A stretch of 64,000 nucleotides of DNA from WHSO01 sp963732875. GTDB taxonomy: Bacteria > Pseudomonadota > Alphaproteobacteria > SMXQ01. Below are positions 1 through 8,983 of this stretch, piece by piece. A program made the position numbers and the translations under genes. Every line of letters begins with the position of its first letter. The first letter of the stretch is position 1. The notes under the pieces are model-generated. The model saw only the letters and a program-made list of their open reading frames with translations. It did no database searches and had not been told where the DNA came from. The stretch is from contig CAVTBD010000002.1 of assembly GCA_963732875.1 (NCBI GenBank), forward strand, positions 1,550,001 to 1,614,000, in the 5' to 3' direction.

Positions 1-58
1 CCCCGGCGCGATCAAGCTTACCCGAAAGAACATACTGTCGGCCCCGGGGGAGGCGGTC

Positions 59-1333
59 ATGGGGGGAGGATGGATTCGGCGGACGGCGGCGTTCGCCGCC
101 GCGCTGTGGGTGGCGGTCCCGGCCGCGACGGTGCGGGCCGACGACTACGTGATCGACGTCTACAAGCCCGACAAGGCGTATCCCGGCACCACCGTCTTCG
201 GCGACGAGAGCGACCGCGACCAGACGCGGATCGTCGAGGTGGACATGGCCGGCAAGGTCGTGTGGTCCTACGACGTCCCCGACTACACCGGGCGCGGCGG
301 GCGCGGCATGGACGTGGAATGGGTCCCCGTCCACGACAGCATCCTGTTCACGCGCGAGGACGGCGTCTACGAGGTCGACCGCAAGGGCAGCATCACCTGG
401 TCGTGCAGCGGGCCCGCGAGCCACGACGCCGACAGGCTTCCCAACGGCAACACGCTGGTGGTGTGGACCTGGGGGGACGATTCGTCGGACCCGGAGGTGC
501 GCGAGCTCGACCCCAAATGCAACGTGGTGTGGGCCTGGCACGCGGCGCAGCACGTCAGGCGCGCATGGCGCATCCTCGACCAGGAGGGCTTCACCCACGC
601 CAATTCGGCGGTGCGGCTCGCCAACGGCAACACGTTGATCAGCTTGCGCAACTTCTACATGCTGGTGGAGGTCAACCGCGCCGGCGACATCGTGTGGAAA
701 CTGCCGGGCCTGTTCACCACGCCGCACGATCCCGAGATCCTCGCCAACGGCAACATCCTCGTGAACACGCGCACGCCCGAGGTGCTGCGCGAGATCACGC
801 CGGCGGGCAAGGACGTGTGGGACTTCCGCCCCGACCAGCGCGCGGTGCAGACCGTGCGCTACAATCACAAGCTGCCCAACGGCAACGTCCTGTTCGTCGA
901 GCGCACCAAGATCATCGAGATCACGCCGCGGAAGGAGGTCGTGTGGCAGTTACGCCTGCCCGGCCTCCGCACCGACGGCGATTACCGCGCTCGCTGGCTC
1001 TACAAGGCCGAGCGCATCCCCGCGGGCCACCGGCCGGTCCCGGTCCATGCCTTCGCCGCGCCGTCGGAGACGCTCAAGGCCTCGGGCGAGACGCCGCTCA
1101 CCTTCGAGCAGCAGTTCGCGCTCACCCTCGACCGGTTCGTGCAGAGCTGGCTGGAGCGCTTCGACCATGACCACGACGGCCGCATTTCGCGCGCCGAATA
1201 CCGGGCCAACCCCGACTTCGACGACATCGACACGGACCGCGACGGGTTCCTCTCGCCCGCCGAGGTCCGGACCTTCAACGCCCCCCGCCTGATGCAGAGC
1301 CAGCCCGGCCACGCCCGCCGCCGGGGCGGCTGA
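59..1333 (+). CDS. Secreted arylsulfotransferase-like beta-propeller protein with C-terminal EF-hand pair
   Basis: The 424-residue protein starts at an ATG behind a strong GGGGGAGG ribosome site and has a signal peptide (about residues 1-27, cleaved after VRA), so it acts outside the cytoplasm. The body repeats the motif LPNGNTL / LANGN roughly every 50 residues together with VVW/IVW strands, the pattern of arylsulfotransferase (ASST/ArylsulfotransN2) propellers. Near the C-terminus two calcium-binding loops, DHDHDGRISRAE and DTDRDGFLSPAE, form an EF-hand pair. I cannot confirm the catalytic histidines of true PAPS-independent arylsulfate sulfotransferases, so sulfotransfer is family inference only. 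It stands alone; the next gene on this strand begins 120 bases later. Confidence 0.7.
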   Translation: MGGGWIRRTAAFAAALWVAVPAATVRADDYVIDVYKPDKAYPGTTVFGDESDRDQTRIVEVDMAGKVVWSYDVPDYTGRGGRGMDVEWVPVHDSILFTREDGVYEVDRKGSITWSCSGPASHDADRLPNGNTLVVWTWGDDSSDPEVRELDPKCNVVWAWHAAQHVRRAWRILDQEGFTHANSAVRLANGNTLISLRNFYMLVEVNRAGDIVWKLPGLFTTPHDPEILANGNILVNTRTPEVLREITPAGKDVWDFRPDQRAVQTVRYNHKLPNGNVLFVERTKIIEITPRKEVVWQLRLPGLRTDGDYRARWLYKAERIPAGHRPVPVHAFAAPSETLKASGETPLTFEQQFALTLDRFVQSWLERFDHDHDGRISRAEYRANPDFDDIDTDRDGFLSPAEVRTFNAPRLMQSQPGHARRRGG

Positions 1334-1453
1334 GCGCGCATCTTCCCCACAGGCGCACCGACGTTTAGGGTAGGCCCCATAACCAAGAAACGCCCTGGGG
1401 ATTTCCTGACGTGACCGCCTGCAACACCGCTTCGACCTCGAAAGGGAACGGCC

Positions 1454-2737
1454 GTGGCCGAACCGCCACGCGCCGCTGAGGCGCGCCCGTCGGCACCCGT
1501 GCCGGCGCACGAGGTTCCCACCGCCGCCCTGCTCGCCACCTACGCCGTCGGCTTCGCCAGCAACGGTGTCGGCATGATGCTCAAGGTGGCGTTGCCGCTG
1601 TGGGCGATCCGGCTGCACCTCTCGACCAGCGAGATCGGCCTCGCCGTCGGCATGTCGGGGCTGATGCCGTTCCTGTTCTCGATCCACGGCGGCGTGCTGA
1701 TGGACCGGCTCGGCACGCGGCGGGTCACCATGGCCTATGCGCTCGCCACCGTGATCGCCTGCCCGCTCTATCCGGCGCTGCCGTTCCTGGCCGGCATTCT
1801 CGCGCTGCAACTCATCACCGGCCTCGCCCAGACCACGGTCTGGGTCGGCGCGCAGTCGCTGATCGTGCGCTTCACCAAAGGCCAGACCCGGCTGATCGCG
1901 CGCTTCTCCGTCGCCGCCCGGCTGGGAACGCTGCTCGGCCCGGTGATCGTCGGCGCGATCTGGGACCTGTCCGGCCCGTGGGTCGCGTTCGGCACGATCG
2001 GCGTGGCGGGGCTGCTGGTGCTGTTGGCGCTCCGGCAGGTGCCAGAGACCAACGATCTGGGCGCGGCCCGCGGAAACGCCGCAGCGGCGGACGGGGCGCC
2101 CACGCGGCCGCCCACGCGGCTCCGCGACCTGCTGCCCAACTGGCGCGACTACGCCGGGGCGTTTTCCCTGATGTCGATCCCGGCGGTCGCGTTCATCGTC
2201 GTCATGACGATCCTGCGCAATTCCTCGACCGGCATCCAGACCTCGTTCTACATCGTCTATCTCAAGGACATCGGCTACTTCGGCACCCTGATCGGCGTGC
2301 TGGTCGGCATCTCCGAAGGGGCCGGCATGGCAGGCGCGCTGATGGCGGGATGGTGGGAAAAGTTCTTCAAGCCCCACTGGGTGCTGATCGGCTTCGTCGT
2401 CATGTCGATTACCTTCGTCGCGATCACGCCGATCCTGGGCGGCATCTTCGTCTTGCTGGTGATCGCCACCTTCGGGCGCGGCTTCGCCCAGGGCCTGACC
2501 CAGCCGGTGATCTTCGGCATCCTGTCGCGCGCGGTCGATGCGAGCGTGCAGGGCACCTCGATCGGGCTCCGCACCACGTCGAACCGTCTCGCCGCCGTGG
2601 TGGTGCCGCTGGTGATGGGCGTCGTCGCCGACCATTTCGGATTGATCGACAGCTTCTACGTCTGCGGCGGCGCGCTGATCGCCCTCACGCTCACGATCGC
2701 GCTGTTCATCCGCCGCCTGCCCGATTTCCGGAGCTGA
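1454..2737 (+). CDS. Major facilitator superfamily transporter
   Basis: A 427-residue inner-membrane carrier with about 12 hydrophobic segments, the usual MFS length. The loop between helices 2 and 3 (residues 79-90) carries the MFS signature GGVLMDRLGTRR, and a charged cytoplasmic loop near residues 200-230 separates the two halves. It starts at GTG behind GGGAA. It most resembles drug/sugar-efflux type MFS proteins; the substrate is unknown. The genes on either side, an arylsulfotransferase-like protein and glyoxalase-fold proteins, give no firm hint. Confidence 0.8.
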   Translation: MAEPPRAAEARPSAPVPAHEVPTAALLATYAVGFASNGVGMMLKVALPLWAIRLHLSTSEIGLAVGMSGLMPFLFSIHGGVLMDRLGTRRVTMAYALATVIACPLYPALPFLAGILALQLITGLAQTTVWVGAQSLIVRFTKGQTRLIARFSVAARLGTLLGPVIVGAIWDLSGPWVAFGTIGVAGLLVLLALRQVPETNDLGAARGNAAAADGAPTRPPTRLRDLLPNWRDYAGAFSLMSIPAVAFIVVMTILRNSSTGIQTSFYIVYLKDIGYFGTLIGVLVGISEGAGMAGALMAGWWEKFFKPHWVLIGFVVMSITFVAITPILGGIFVLLVIATFGRGFAQGLTQPVIFGILSRAVDASVQGTSIGLRTTSNRLAAVVVPLVMGVVADHFGLIDSFYVCGGALIALTLTIALFIRRLPDFRS

Positions 2738-2849
2738 CCCGCGCGCCCGCCCCCGAAACCGGCGGCAACGGCGGCGGGAATCCGGGGATTTCCGGATCGC
2801 GCCCGGGCCGTGCTAGGCTTCCCCCAATAACAAGCCTCGGGAGGCCGTC

Positions 2850-3257
2850 ATGAGCGCACAGCAACCGGGTTTCAGGGTCCGCCGGGCCGGGCATGTGGTG
2901 ATCCGCTGCCGCGACCCCGAACGCACCGCCGCCTTCTTCCAGGAGGTCGCCGGCTTCACCCGCGAGGGCGTGGTGCGGCGCGGCATGCATTTCCTGACCT
3001 CGCGCTTCGACGAGAACCACCACATGCTGCTGGTGCGCCCGGCCAAGCCCGGCGCCACCGCGCAGGACGCCGACGAACTGGTCGGCATGGCGCGGGTGAG
3101 CTACGAGCTGCGCGATCCGGGCGCGTTCGACGGCGTGGTCGCGCGTCTTACCGAAAAGGGCGTGCATCCCGAGGTGGTCGCGGGCGAGGGCCGCAGGTCG
3201 GTACGTTTCCGCGACCCGGACGGGCTGCCGTTCGAGTTCTGGTGCCGCACCGTGTAG
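2850..3257 (+). CDS. VOC (glyoxalase/bleomycin resistance/extradiol dioxygenase) fold protein
   Basis: 135 residues, one pair of beta-alpha-beta-beta-beta modules, starting at ATG with a good GGGAGG ribosome site 8 bases upstream. Likely metal ligands are His15 (RRAGHVVIR), one of His57/His58, and Glu129 (DGLPFEFWC), the usual order in vicinal-oxygen-chelate enzymes. It could be an isomerase, lyase or dioxygenase. The next gene encodes a second, longer VOC protein, so the two may act on related compounds. Function is not assignable further. Confidence 0.75.
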   Translation: MSAQQPGFRVRRAGHVVIRCRDPERTAAFFQEVAGFTREGVVRRGMHFLTSRFDENHHMLLVRPAKPGATAQDADELVGMARVSYELRDPGAFDGVVARLTEKGVHPEVVAGEGRRSVRFRDPDGLPFEFWCRTV

Positions 3258-3276
3258 CGCGCGTTCCCATTTGAAA

Positions 3277-3375
3277 CGTCATGCCCCGGCCCTCGGGATC
3301 GCGCGAAGCGCGGCCCAAGGACAAGCTTCACATCCGGGGCGTCTATAGATCGCCCGGATAAACCGGGCGATGACG
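3277..3375. repeat. Composite intergenic inverted repeat (CGTCA...TGACG family)
   Basis: A 99-bp element whose outer ends CGTCATGCCC and GGGCGATGACG are inverted copies, with nested hairpins inside (for example GATCGCCCGG around GGGCGATGACG). It sits between the two VOC genes and belongs to a dispersed family seen about ten times in this window. Confidence 0.6.
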
Positions 3376-3413
3376 ACACTGGAAAGTGAACCGGTAATTT
3401 CATGGAGGCCGAC

Positions 3414-4001
3414 ATGGACGCCGCCAACGCAACCGCCACCGAGACTGCGCCTCTTCGGACCAGCCATATCGTGCTGCGCGCCGCCGACCTCGCGCGCTCG
3501 GAGAAATTCTACCGCGACCTGTTCGGCTTCACCGAGATCGCACGCGACGCGCCCGCGGGCAATACGCGGGAGCGCGTCTATCTCGGCCTCGACGGCGTGA
3601 CCATGCTGGCGCTCGAACCCAGCGCCGACCCGGCGGCGCCGCGCCCGCGCGTCGAGCCGGAGCCGTTCATCGGCATGGAGCACTTCGCCTTTGAACTCGC
3701 CCCCGACGAGTTTGCCACCCTGCAGGCATTCTGGCGCCGGCTGCGTGAGATGGGCGTGACGGTGCACCACACAGTCGATCACCTCATCACCCACAGCATC
3801 TATTTCCTCGATCCCGACCGCAACCTGATCGAGGCCTATATCAACTGCCCGCGCGAACGCTACGCGAGCGGGCGCTGGCACGAACACCCCTACGGGTCGT
3901 TCCAGAGCCTCGATGATGCGCTCGATGGCAAGGCGCCGCCGCCCATCGGCGAGCCCAGCGGCAACTGGCAGGAAGAGATGAAGCGCCGCGAAGGCCGCTA
4001 G
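3414..4001 (+). CDS. VOC-family dioxygenase-like protein (catechol 2,3-dioxygenase-like)
   Basis: 195 residues. I chose ATG 3414 over ATG 3402 because GGAGG lies 6-7 bases before it, inside the longer reading. Metal-site motifs are in the expected order: TSHIVLRAADL (His), MEHFAFEL (His) and DPDRNLIEAY (Glu), which is the pattern of extradiol ring-cleavage dioxygenases and related VOC enzymes. The residue after the Glu region (AYINCPRERY) is also typical of that group. It is a plausible small-molecule oxygenase in a region otherwise without aromatic genes; a non-oxygenase VOC role is equally possible. Confidence 0.75.
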   Translation: MDAANATATETAPLRTSHIVLRAADLARSEKFYRDLFGFTEIARDAPAGNTRERVYLGLDGVTMLALEPSADPAAPRPRVEPEPFIGMEHFAFELAPDEFATLQAFWRRLREMGVTVHHTVDHLITHSIYFLDPDRNLIEAYINCPRERYASGRWHEHPYGSFQSLDDALDGKAPPPIGEPSGNWQEEMKRREGR

Positions 4002-4023
4002 GCCGCGAGCCCCTTTCCTCCAT

Positions 4024-4094
4024 CGTCATGCCCCGACTTGTTCGGGGCATCCATGCAAAAAACGTGGATGCTCGCGCCAAGCGCGAGCATGACG
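4024..4094. repeat. Composite inverted repeat (CGTCATGC...GCATGACG)
   Basis: A 71-bp element: outer arms CGTCATGC / GCATGACG, inner arms CATCCA / TGGATG, and two terminal hairpins (GCCCCGAC...TTCGGGGC and GCTCGCGC...GCGCGAGC). Same family as the other CGTCA...TGACG elements. Confidence 0.7.
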
Positions 4095-4149
4095 GAACAA
4101 AAAATGACCATCTGCCTCTTCCGCTATCCCGGTGCCGCATCGCAGGCGC

Positions 4150-4595
4150 GCGGGCAAAAATGTGATCGCACGGCACTTGAATCCACCGTCGCCGCGGGTC
4201 TAGCCTTTCACTGTCGGCGATGGCCAATGGAGGCGCGGGTGAGACCGAGGCTCCGCCGGTGCCCACCGGTGCGCGCCGGGACCGCGTCCCACCTGGAGCA
4301 AGGGGCGGCGGTCCAGAACCGGCCGACGGGACCAGGCCCATTCTCGGCGGCCACGATGCCGACACAGGAACAACCAACAGCCAGGGAGGGTGCGAAACGC
4401 ATGGAAGATCCACCCACCAGTCGATAGCGGCTCCCACGCCCCGAGGGCCCGGGAGCCACGGCCGGACCGTCCACAGGGATCCCGGCGGGAAGGCCGAACC
4501 GGACATACATAGACAGACCTACCCACGGGAGACCGGTACGGCCGCTCCCGCATTCGATCCGGCTCTGGCCGGAGATGGCGAATATGCCAGATGAA
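4150..4595 (+). other. Gene-poor, strongly structured stretch ending in a terminator; possible non-coding RNA
   Basis: No reading frame here has convincing composition or homology; a plus-strand frame at 4220-4594 is rich in Gly, Pro, Thr and Arg and looks like noise. The stretch holds many hairpins, for example GGCTCCC/GGGAGCC near 4429-4457, GGGACCGCGTCCC near 4277-4289 and CGGCC/GGCCG near 4461-4497, and runs straight into a strong plus-strand terminator. That combination suggests a transcript ending at about 4630, perhaps a structured RNA. It does not match tmRNA, RNase P RNA or 6S RNA as far as I can judge by eye. Confidence 0.25.
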
Positions 4596-4634
4596 CCCCG
4601 CCGCGCCCCAGGCCGGCGGGGTTCTCATTTTTTT
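4596..4634 (+). terminator. Rho-independent terminator
   Basis: Stem CCCCGCCG / CGGCGGGG (4596-4603 with 4614-4621) followed by TTCTCATTTTTTTATT. The U-tract is on the plus strand, so it ends a rightward transcript coming from 4150-4595 although no gene is recognised there. Confidence 0.75.
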
Positions 4635-4646
4635 ATTCCACGTGAC

Positions 4647-6626
4647 CTATTCCGGCGGCGGCGCGTCGAGCGCGCGGCGCACGAAGCGGGCGAGGTCGTC
4701 CTTGCGGAACGGCTTGCGTAGGAGCGGCCGGTCGACGCCGGCGCGCTCCGCGTCGGCGGTGTAGCCCGACATGAACACCGTGCGCAGGCCGGGATGGCGC
4801 GCGCGCGCCTTGTCGGCGAGTTGGAAGCCGGTGACACCACCGGTCAGGATCACGTCGCTCAGGAGCAGGTCGGGCAGCGGCCCGGGGTGGTCGAGGGCGG
4901 CGAGGCCGGCGGCGGCGTCGGCGGCGAGTACGGTACGGTAGCCGAGGCTTTCCAGCATGCCCTCCACCAGGCGGCGCACCTCGGCGTTGTCCTCGACCAC
5001 CAGGATAGTCTCGCCGCGGCCCGTGGGCACCGCCCCGGGCGCGGCGGGCGCGGCAGCCGCGGCCGCGGCCGATACCACCGCCGGCAGGCGCAGGGTCACG
5101 GTGGTGCCCTTGTCGGGCGCGCTTTCGATCGCGGCGTGCCCGCCCACGGCGGCGGCAAAGGAATAGACTGCGAACAGGCCGAGCCCGGTGCCGCGCCCTC
5201 CTTCCTTGGTGGTGAAGAACGGCTCGAACGCGCGCTCGGCGACCTCGGGTGTCATGCCGATGCCGGTATCGGCGAAGGTGAGCGCGATCTCGGGACCAGC
5301 GGAACCAACCCCGTTACCCACCTCCACGGGCGACAGGTTGCGCCCCTGGATCATGAGCGCGCCGCCGTCGGGCATGGCGTCGCGCGCGTTGAGCGCGAGG
5401 TTGAGCACCACGGTCTCGAATAGCGCCGGGTCGGCGACGATCGACCACAGGTCGGCGGCGAGCCGGGTCTCGATGGCGATGGTGCCGCCGACCGCCGTGC
5501 GCAGGCGGTCGAGCATGGCGACCAAGGTGCGGCGCACGTCCAGCACCGTGCCCTCCTCGCCGTCGCTGCGCGCGGCCGAGAGCAGGCGGCGGGCGAGTTC
5601 CGCGCCGCTCTCGGTGGCGGTGAGCGCCGCGTCGAGCCGGGGCGCGATGGGATCGAGGTTGGGCACGCGCATCTGGGCGAGCTCGATGTTGCCCATGATG
5701 ACCGCGAGCAGGTTGTTGAAGTCGTGAGCGATGCCGCCGGCGAGATGGCCGACGGCCTGCATCTTCTGGGCCTGGTGCAGATCGCGGGTACGACGACGCT
5801 CGTCGGTCACGTCCTGCAGCAGCGCGACCACACCCGCCACCTCGCCCGAGAGGTTGCGGTGGGGCACATAAGCGTAACGCATGGTGCGCGTGCCGGTCGC
5901 GAACGGCATGTCGGCATCGCCCGCCACGTCCTCACCGGTAAACGCTCGGGCGAGCAGCGGCCCAACCACAGCGAACACCGCCTCTCCCATCACCTCGCGC
6001 ACGGCGTGGCCTACCGCGCCGCCGGGCGAGGTGCCGGCCTGGTCGGCGTAGCGCGGGTTCACGAAACGATAGTCGAGATCGCGGTCGACGTAGGCGACCA
6101 GGGCCGGCAGGCGGTCGGTGACGATGCGCAGGCGCTCCTCGCTCTCCGCGAGCGCGCTCTGGGCAAGACGGCGCGCGGCAAGCGCGGTCTCGAGCTCGGC
6201 GGTGCGCTCGGTGAGGCTCGCGGTACGCTGGGCGACCTCGCCCTCGAGGGCGGCATTGGCGTCATGCAGACCCGCGGCGGCGCGCTGCTTCAGGAACACG
6301 ATCCAGGCCGTGACCCAGAACGCGGCGATCAGCACCAGGCGATTGATGAAGATGATGGTCGCGTTGCCGCCGCCCGTGAGCGCGAAGCCGACCATGCTCG
6401 CGACGCTGGCAAGCGCCGCCACCAGGAACGGCGCGCGTTTGTCGCGCATCCAGCCGGTGACGGCGATGGCGATGACATGGGGGACGATGCCGGCGGCGAA
6501 GCCGCGCACGGTCGTGAGGTCGATAGCGAGCGTCGCCGCCACGATGGCGACCGCCCCCACCAGGATCATGCGATCCCGTTTTGCGGCCGCGGCGTCCGCG
6601 CTTACCTGGTTTTCGGCGGCCGACAT
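4647..6626 (-). CDS. Membrane hybrid sensor histidine kinase (PAS, HisKA, HATPase, receiver)
   Basis: With the start at ATG 6626 the protein is 659 residues; a longer upstream reading would run into the neighbouring hyfI gene. Order: about four membrane helices (roughly 20-112), coiled coil with AQRTASL (120-165), PAS domain (165-275), phosphoacceptor His301 in GGIAHDFNN, N-box Asn413, G1 box DTGIGM (453-458), G2 box GRGTGLGL (478-485), an Ala/Pro linker, and a receiver domain (540-655) with phosphoacceptor Asp591 and Lys638. The HDFNN type is that of soluble-output-less hybrid kinases such as those feeding a separate response regulator or phosphotransferase. No partner regulator lies nearby. 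The signal sensed is unknown. Confidence 0.88.
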   Translation of the reverse strand: MSAAENQVSADAAAAKRDRMILVGAVAIVAATLAIDLTTVRGFAAGIVPHVIAIAVTGWMRDKRAPFLVAALASVASMVGFALTGGGNATIIFINRLVLIAAFWVTAWIVFLKQRAAAGLHDANAALEGEVAQRTASLTERTAELETALAARRLAQSALAESEERLRIVTDRLPALVAYVDRDLDYRFVNPRYADQAGTSPGGAVGHAVREVMGEAVFAVVGPLLARAFTGEDVAGDADMPFATGTRTMRYAYVPHRNLSGEVAGVVALLQDVTDERRRTRDLHQAQKMQAVGHLAGGIAHDFNNLLAVIMGNIELAQMRVPNLDPIAPRLDAALTATESGAELARRLLSAARSDGEEGTVLDVRRTLVAMLDRLRTAVGGTIAIETRLAADLWSIVADPALFETVVLNLALNARDAMPDGGALMIQGRNLSPVEVGNGVGSAGPEIALTFADTGIGMTPEVAERAFEPFFTTKEGGRGTGLGLFAVYSFAAAVGGHAAIESAPDKGTTVTLRLPAVVSAAAAAAAPAAPGAVPTGRGETILVVEDNAEVRRLVEGMLESLGYRTVLAADAAAGLAALDHPGPLPDLLLSDVILTGGVTGFQLADKARARHPGLRTVFMSGYTADAERAGVDRPLLRKPFRKDDLARFVRRALDAPPPE

Positions 6627-6907
6627 CGCGTCGCTCTGGTCCGGAAGTCCCCATCCACGCGGGAGCGGCCGCGTGCAGTCCATGATCGAAAGCGTCAGTT
6701 GAAAGTTATGATAGATATGAAAAGGGACGGAAACCACTGCACTAATTGCAGCTATTTGCGACCGTTCCCACCCGTTTCTACTTCTTTCGTGATAAAACCC
6801 GCGCCCTGTGACGCCGCGAGACACGTGGTACCGCGTTCGCCCTGCGTTCCAGATGGGGGCCGGACGTGGCGACAGGTGCCGCCACGCCCGGCCCCCGTCT
6901 GCTTCGC

Positions 6908-7447
6908 CTAACGCCCGGCACGAGCGCCCACAGCGGCGCTCCGGTCGAGGAGCGCGAGCAGGCCCTTGAGGATTTCGACCGGCGGTGGCGGACAGCCCGG
7001 GATGTGGAGATCGACCGGCACCACCGCGGACACCCCACCCGCCACGGCGTAGCTGCCCGCGAAGCACCCGCCGTCGCGCGCGCAATCGCCGACCGCCACC
7101 ACCCATTTCGGCCCGGGCATGGCGTTCCAGGTGCGCTCCAGGGCCTCTCGCATGTTCTTCGTCACCGGCCCGGTGACGAGCAGCACATCGGCGTGTCGCG
7201 GCGAGGCGACGAAGCGCAGTCCGAACCGCTCGACATCGTAGAAGGCGTTGTTGAGGGCATGGATCTCGAGCTCGCAACCGTTGCACGAGCCCGCATCGAC
7301 CTCGCGGATGGCGAGGCTGCGCCCGAGGCGCCGCCGCGCGGCACGATCGAGCGTCGTGGCGAGCTCGGCGAGCGCCGCCTCATCAGGGTCGGGCGCGGGC
7401 TCGGTCAACGGCGACAGGATCAGGCTATCGAGCAGCAGGCGTCGCAT
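6908..7447 (-). CDS. hyfI: Hyf/Nuo-B-like small subunit (proximal [4Fe-4S] subunit)
   Basis: 179 residues from ATG 7447; it follows the large subunit gene by 10 bases and is the last gene of the hyf-like operon. Four cysteines fit the proximal [4Fe-4S] (N2-type) cluster: Cys55 and Cys58 in SCNGCE, Cys122 in VGDCARDGG, and Cys152 in PGCPPPP. These are the hallmarks of NuoB / HycG / HyfI. The subunit would sit on the cytoplasmic face against HyfG and pass electrons to the site at the B-D interface. Because HyfG lacks the nickel ligands, the electron acceptor is probably a quinone or unknown, not protons. Confidence 0.85.
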   Translation of the reverse strand: MRRLLLDSLILSPLTEPAPDPDEAALAELATTLDRAARRRLGRSLAIREVDAGSCNGCELEIHALNNAFYDVERFGLRFVASPRHADVLLVTGPVTKNMREALERTWNAMPGPKWVVAVGDCARDGGCFAGSYAVAGGVSAVVPVDLHIPGCPPPPVEILKGLLALLDRSAAVGARAGR

Positions 7448-7457
7448 CGCGCGGCCC

Positions 7458-8978
7458 TCACAGGTCGTGCCCCGAGTAGGAGCAATTGAACGATTTGTTG
7501 CACAGCGGAAAGTCGGCAACGATGTTGCCTTCGATCGCCGCCTCGAGCAGCGGCCACTGGAACCATGACGGATCGCGCATGTGACAGCGCGCGACGGTAC
7601 CGTCGGCCGCGATCCGCAGCCAGACCAGTACGTCGCCGCGGAACCCTTCGACGAGCGCCATGCCCTCGCCGGCGCCGGCCGGCAGCGGCGTTTGCAGCTT
7701 GCCGTCGGGCAGCCCGTCCGCGATCCGTTCGACGAGGGCAAGGCTCTGCTCGACTTCCCGGATGCGCAACCATACGCGTGCGTTCACGTCACCCGCGTCG
7801 AGCACCGGCACATCGAAATCGAGGCTGTCGTAGGGCGGATAGGGCAAGGCGCGGCGCGCGTCGAACGCGCGTCCCGAGGCACGGCCGACATAGCCGCCAG
7901 CGCCGTACCGGCGCGCAAGGCCGGGGCTGAGCACGCCCGTTCCCACGGTGCGGTCCTGCAGCGAGGCAGTGTTGTCGTAGAGGCCCACTAGGCGCGGGAA
8001 GCGCTGCCGTATCTCGACAACGAGATCGCGAATCGCGCCGGCCCCGTCCGGGCCGAGATCGGCGGCGACACCGCCCGGCACGATCCGGTCGCGCAACAGG
8101 CGATGGCCAAAGGCGGCATCGGAAACACGCAGCACGCGCTCGCGCAGCACGCCGCAATGGGCATGCATCACCGCGAAGGCGGCGTCGTTGCAGATGGCGC
8201 CGATATCGCCGAGGTGATTGGCAAGACGCTCGAGCTCGGCCATCAGGGCGCGCAGCCACGCGGCCCGGGGCGGCGCTTCCACGCCCAGGGCGGCCTCGGC
8301 GGCGCGGGCGAAGGCGAAGGTATACGCTACGGTGCTGTCGCCCGAGGTGCGGCCGGCAAGCTTCGCGGCCCGATCGAGGTCGACGCCGGTCATAAGCCCC
8401 TCGATCCCCTTGTGGACATAGCCGAGCCGCTCCTCGAGCCGAACCACGGTCTCGCCGTTTGCGGTGAAGCGGAAGTGGCCCGGCTCGATGATGCCCGCAT
8501 GCACCGGCCCGACCGGAATCTGGTGCAGGCTCTCGCCCTCGGCCGGAAGGAAGGCATAGGCCGTGGCCTCGGACGACGCTGCGGTGTGGTCGCCAAGCGG
8601 CGCGCGCACCCCCCAACGCCCGTGGTCGAGCCATGGGCGCATATCGGGCAGGCCGTCGGGCATCAGTCCGAACAGGTCGCGAATCGCCCGCTCCGGTCGC
8701 AACGCCGGCGGATGGTGCCGACCGACCGACGGATAACGGCGGTCCGGGCACGCGAGGCTTACGATCCCGGCATCGCCTGCCCGCTCCTCCCAGAGCGCCA
8801 TGTGGACGGCGTCGGCCTCTCCCCAGAGGCCGAGCAGGGTCAGGTGCCCTGCGGAGAGCTGCCGGGCTACCCCCTCCCAGACCGTCGGCGCAACGATGGT
8901 GCGCGGCCACGGCCGGCAGGCGGGTACGGGATGGCCTTCCAAGATCAGGTCTGAGAGCGTCGCCATATCCTTCTCCAT
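7458..8978 (-). CDS. hyfG: Hyf/HycE-like large subunit (NuoC-NuoD fusion) lacking [NiFe] ligands
   Basis: 506 residues: an N-terminal NuoC-like part (about 1-150) fused to a NuoD/hydrogenase-large-subunit part (160-506). Family motifs include GPVHAGIIEPGHF and YVHKGIE (155-192). In true group 4 hydrogenases the next motif is a CxxC nickel-ligand pair; here residues 207-216 read LAGRTSGDST with no cysteine, and the C-terminal DPCxxC motif is replaced by CNKSFNCSYSGHDL. The protein therefore should not bind a [NiFe] centre. This matches the energy-converting hydrogenase-related (Ehr) class. A second possible start is ATG 8966, behind GGAGAAGG. Confidence 0.85.
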   Translation of the reverse strand: MEKDMATLSDLILEGHPVPACRPWPRTIVAPTVWEGVARQLSAGHLTLLGLWGEADAVHMALWEERAGDAGIVSLACPDRRYPSVGRHHPPALRPERAIRDLFGLMPDGLPDMRPWLDHGRWGVRAPLGDHTAASSEATAYAFLPAEGESLHQIPVGPVHAGIIEPGHFRFTANGETVVRLEERLGYVHKGIEGLMTGVDLDRAAKLAGRTSGDSTVAYTFAFARAAEAALGVEAPPRAAWLRALMAELERLANHLGDIGAICNDAAFAVMHAHCGVLRERVLRVSDAAFGHRLLRDRIVPGGVAADLGPDGAGAIRDLVVEIRQRFPRLVGLYDNTASLQDRTVGTGVLSPGLARRYGAGGYVGRASGRAFDARRALPYPPYDSLDFDVPVLDAGDVNARVWLRIREVEQSLALVERIADGLPDGKLQTPLPAGAGEGMALVEGFRGDVLVWLRIAADGTVARCHMRDPSWFQWPLLEAAIEGNIVADFPLCNKSFNCSYSGHDL

Positions 8979-8983
8979 TGGCC

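Noticed and set aside
950..2635. Long minus-strand open frame of 561 residues opposite the MFS gene
   Set aside because: It is a high-GC antisense shadow: extreme Arg/His/Asp/Gly composition, no signal or domain, and overlaps two well-supported plus-strand genes.
4220..4594. Plus-strand frame of 124 residues
   Set aside because: Biased Gly/Pro/Thr/Arg composition, no ribosome site, and it overlaps strong hairpins; treated as noise within a possible RNA.
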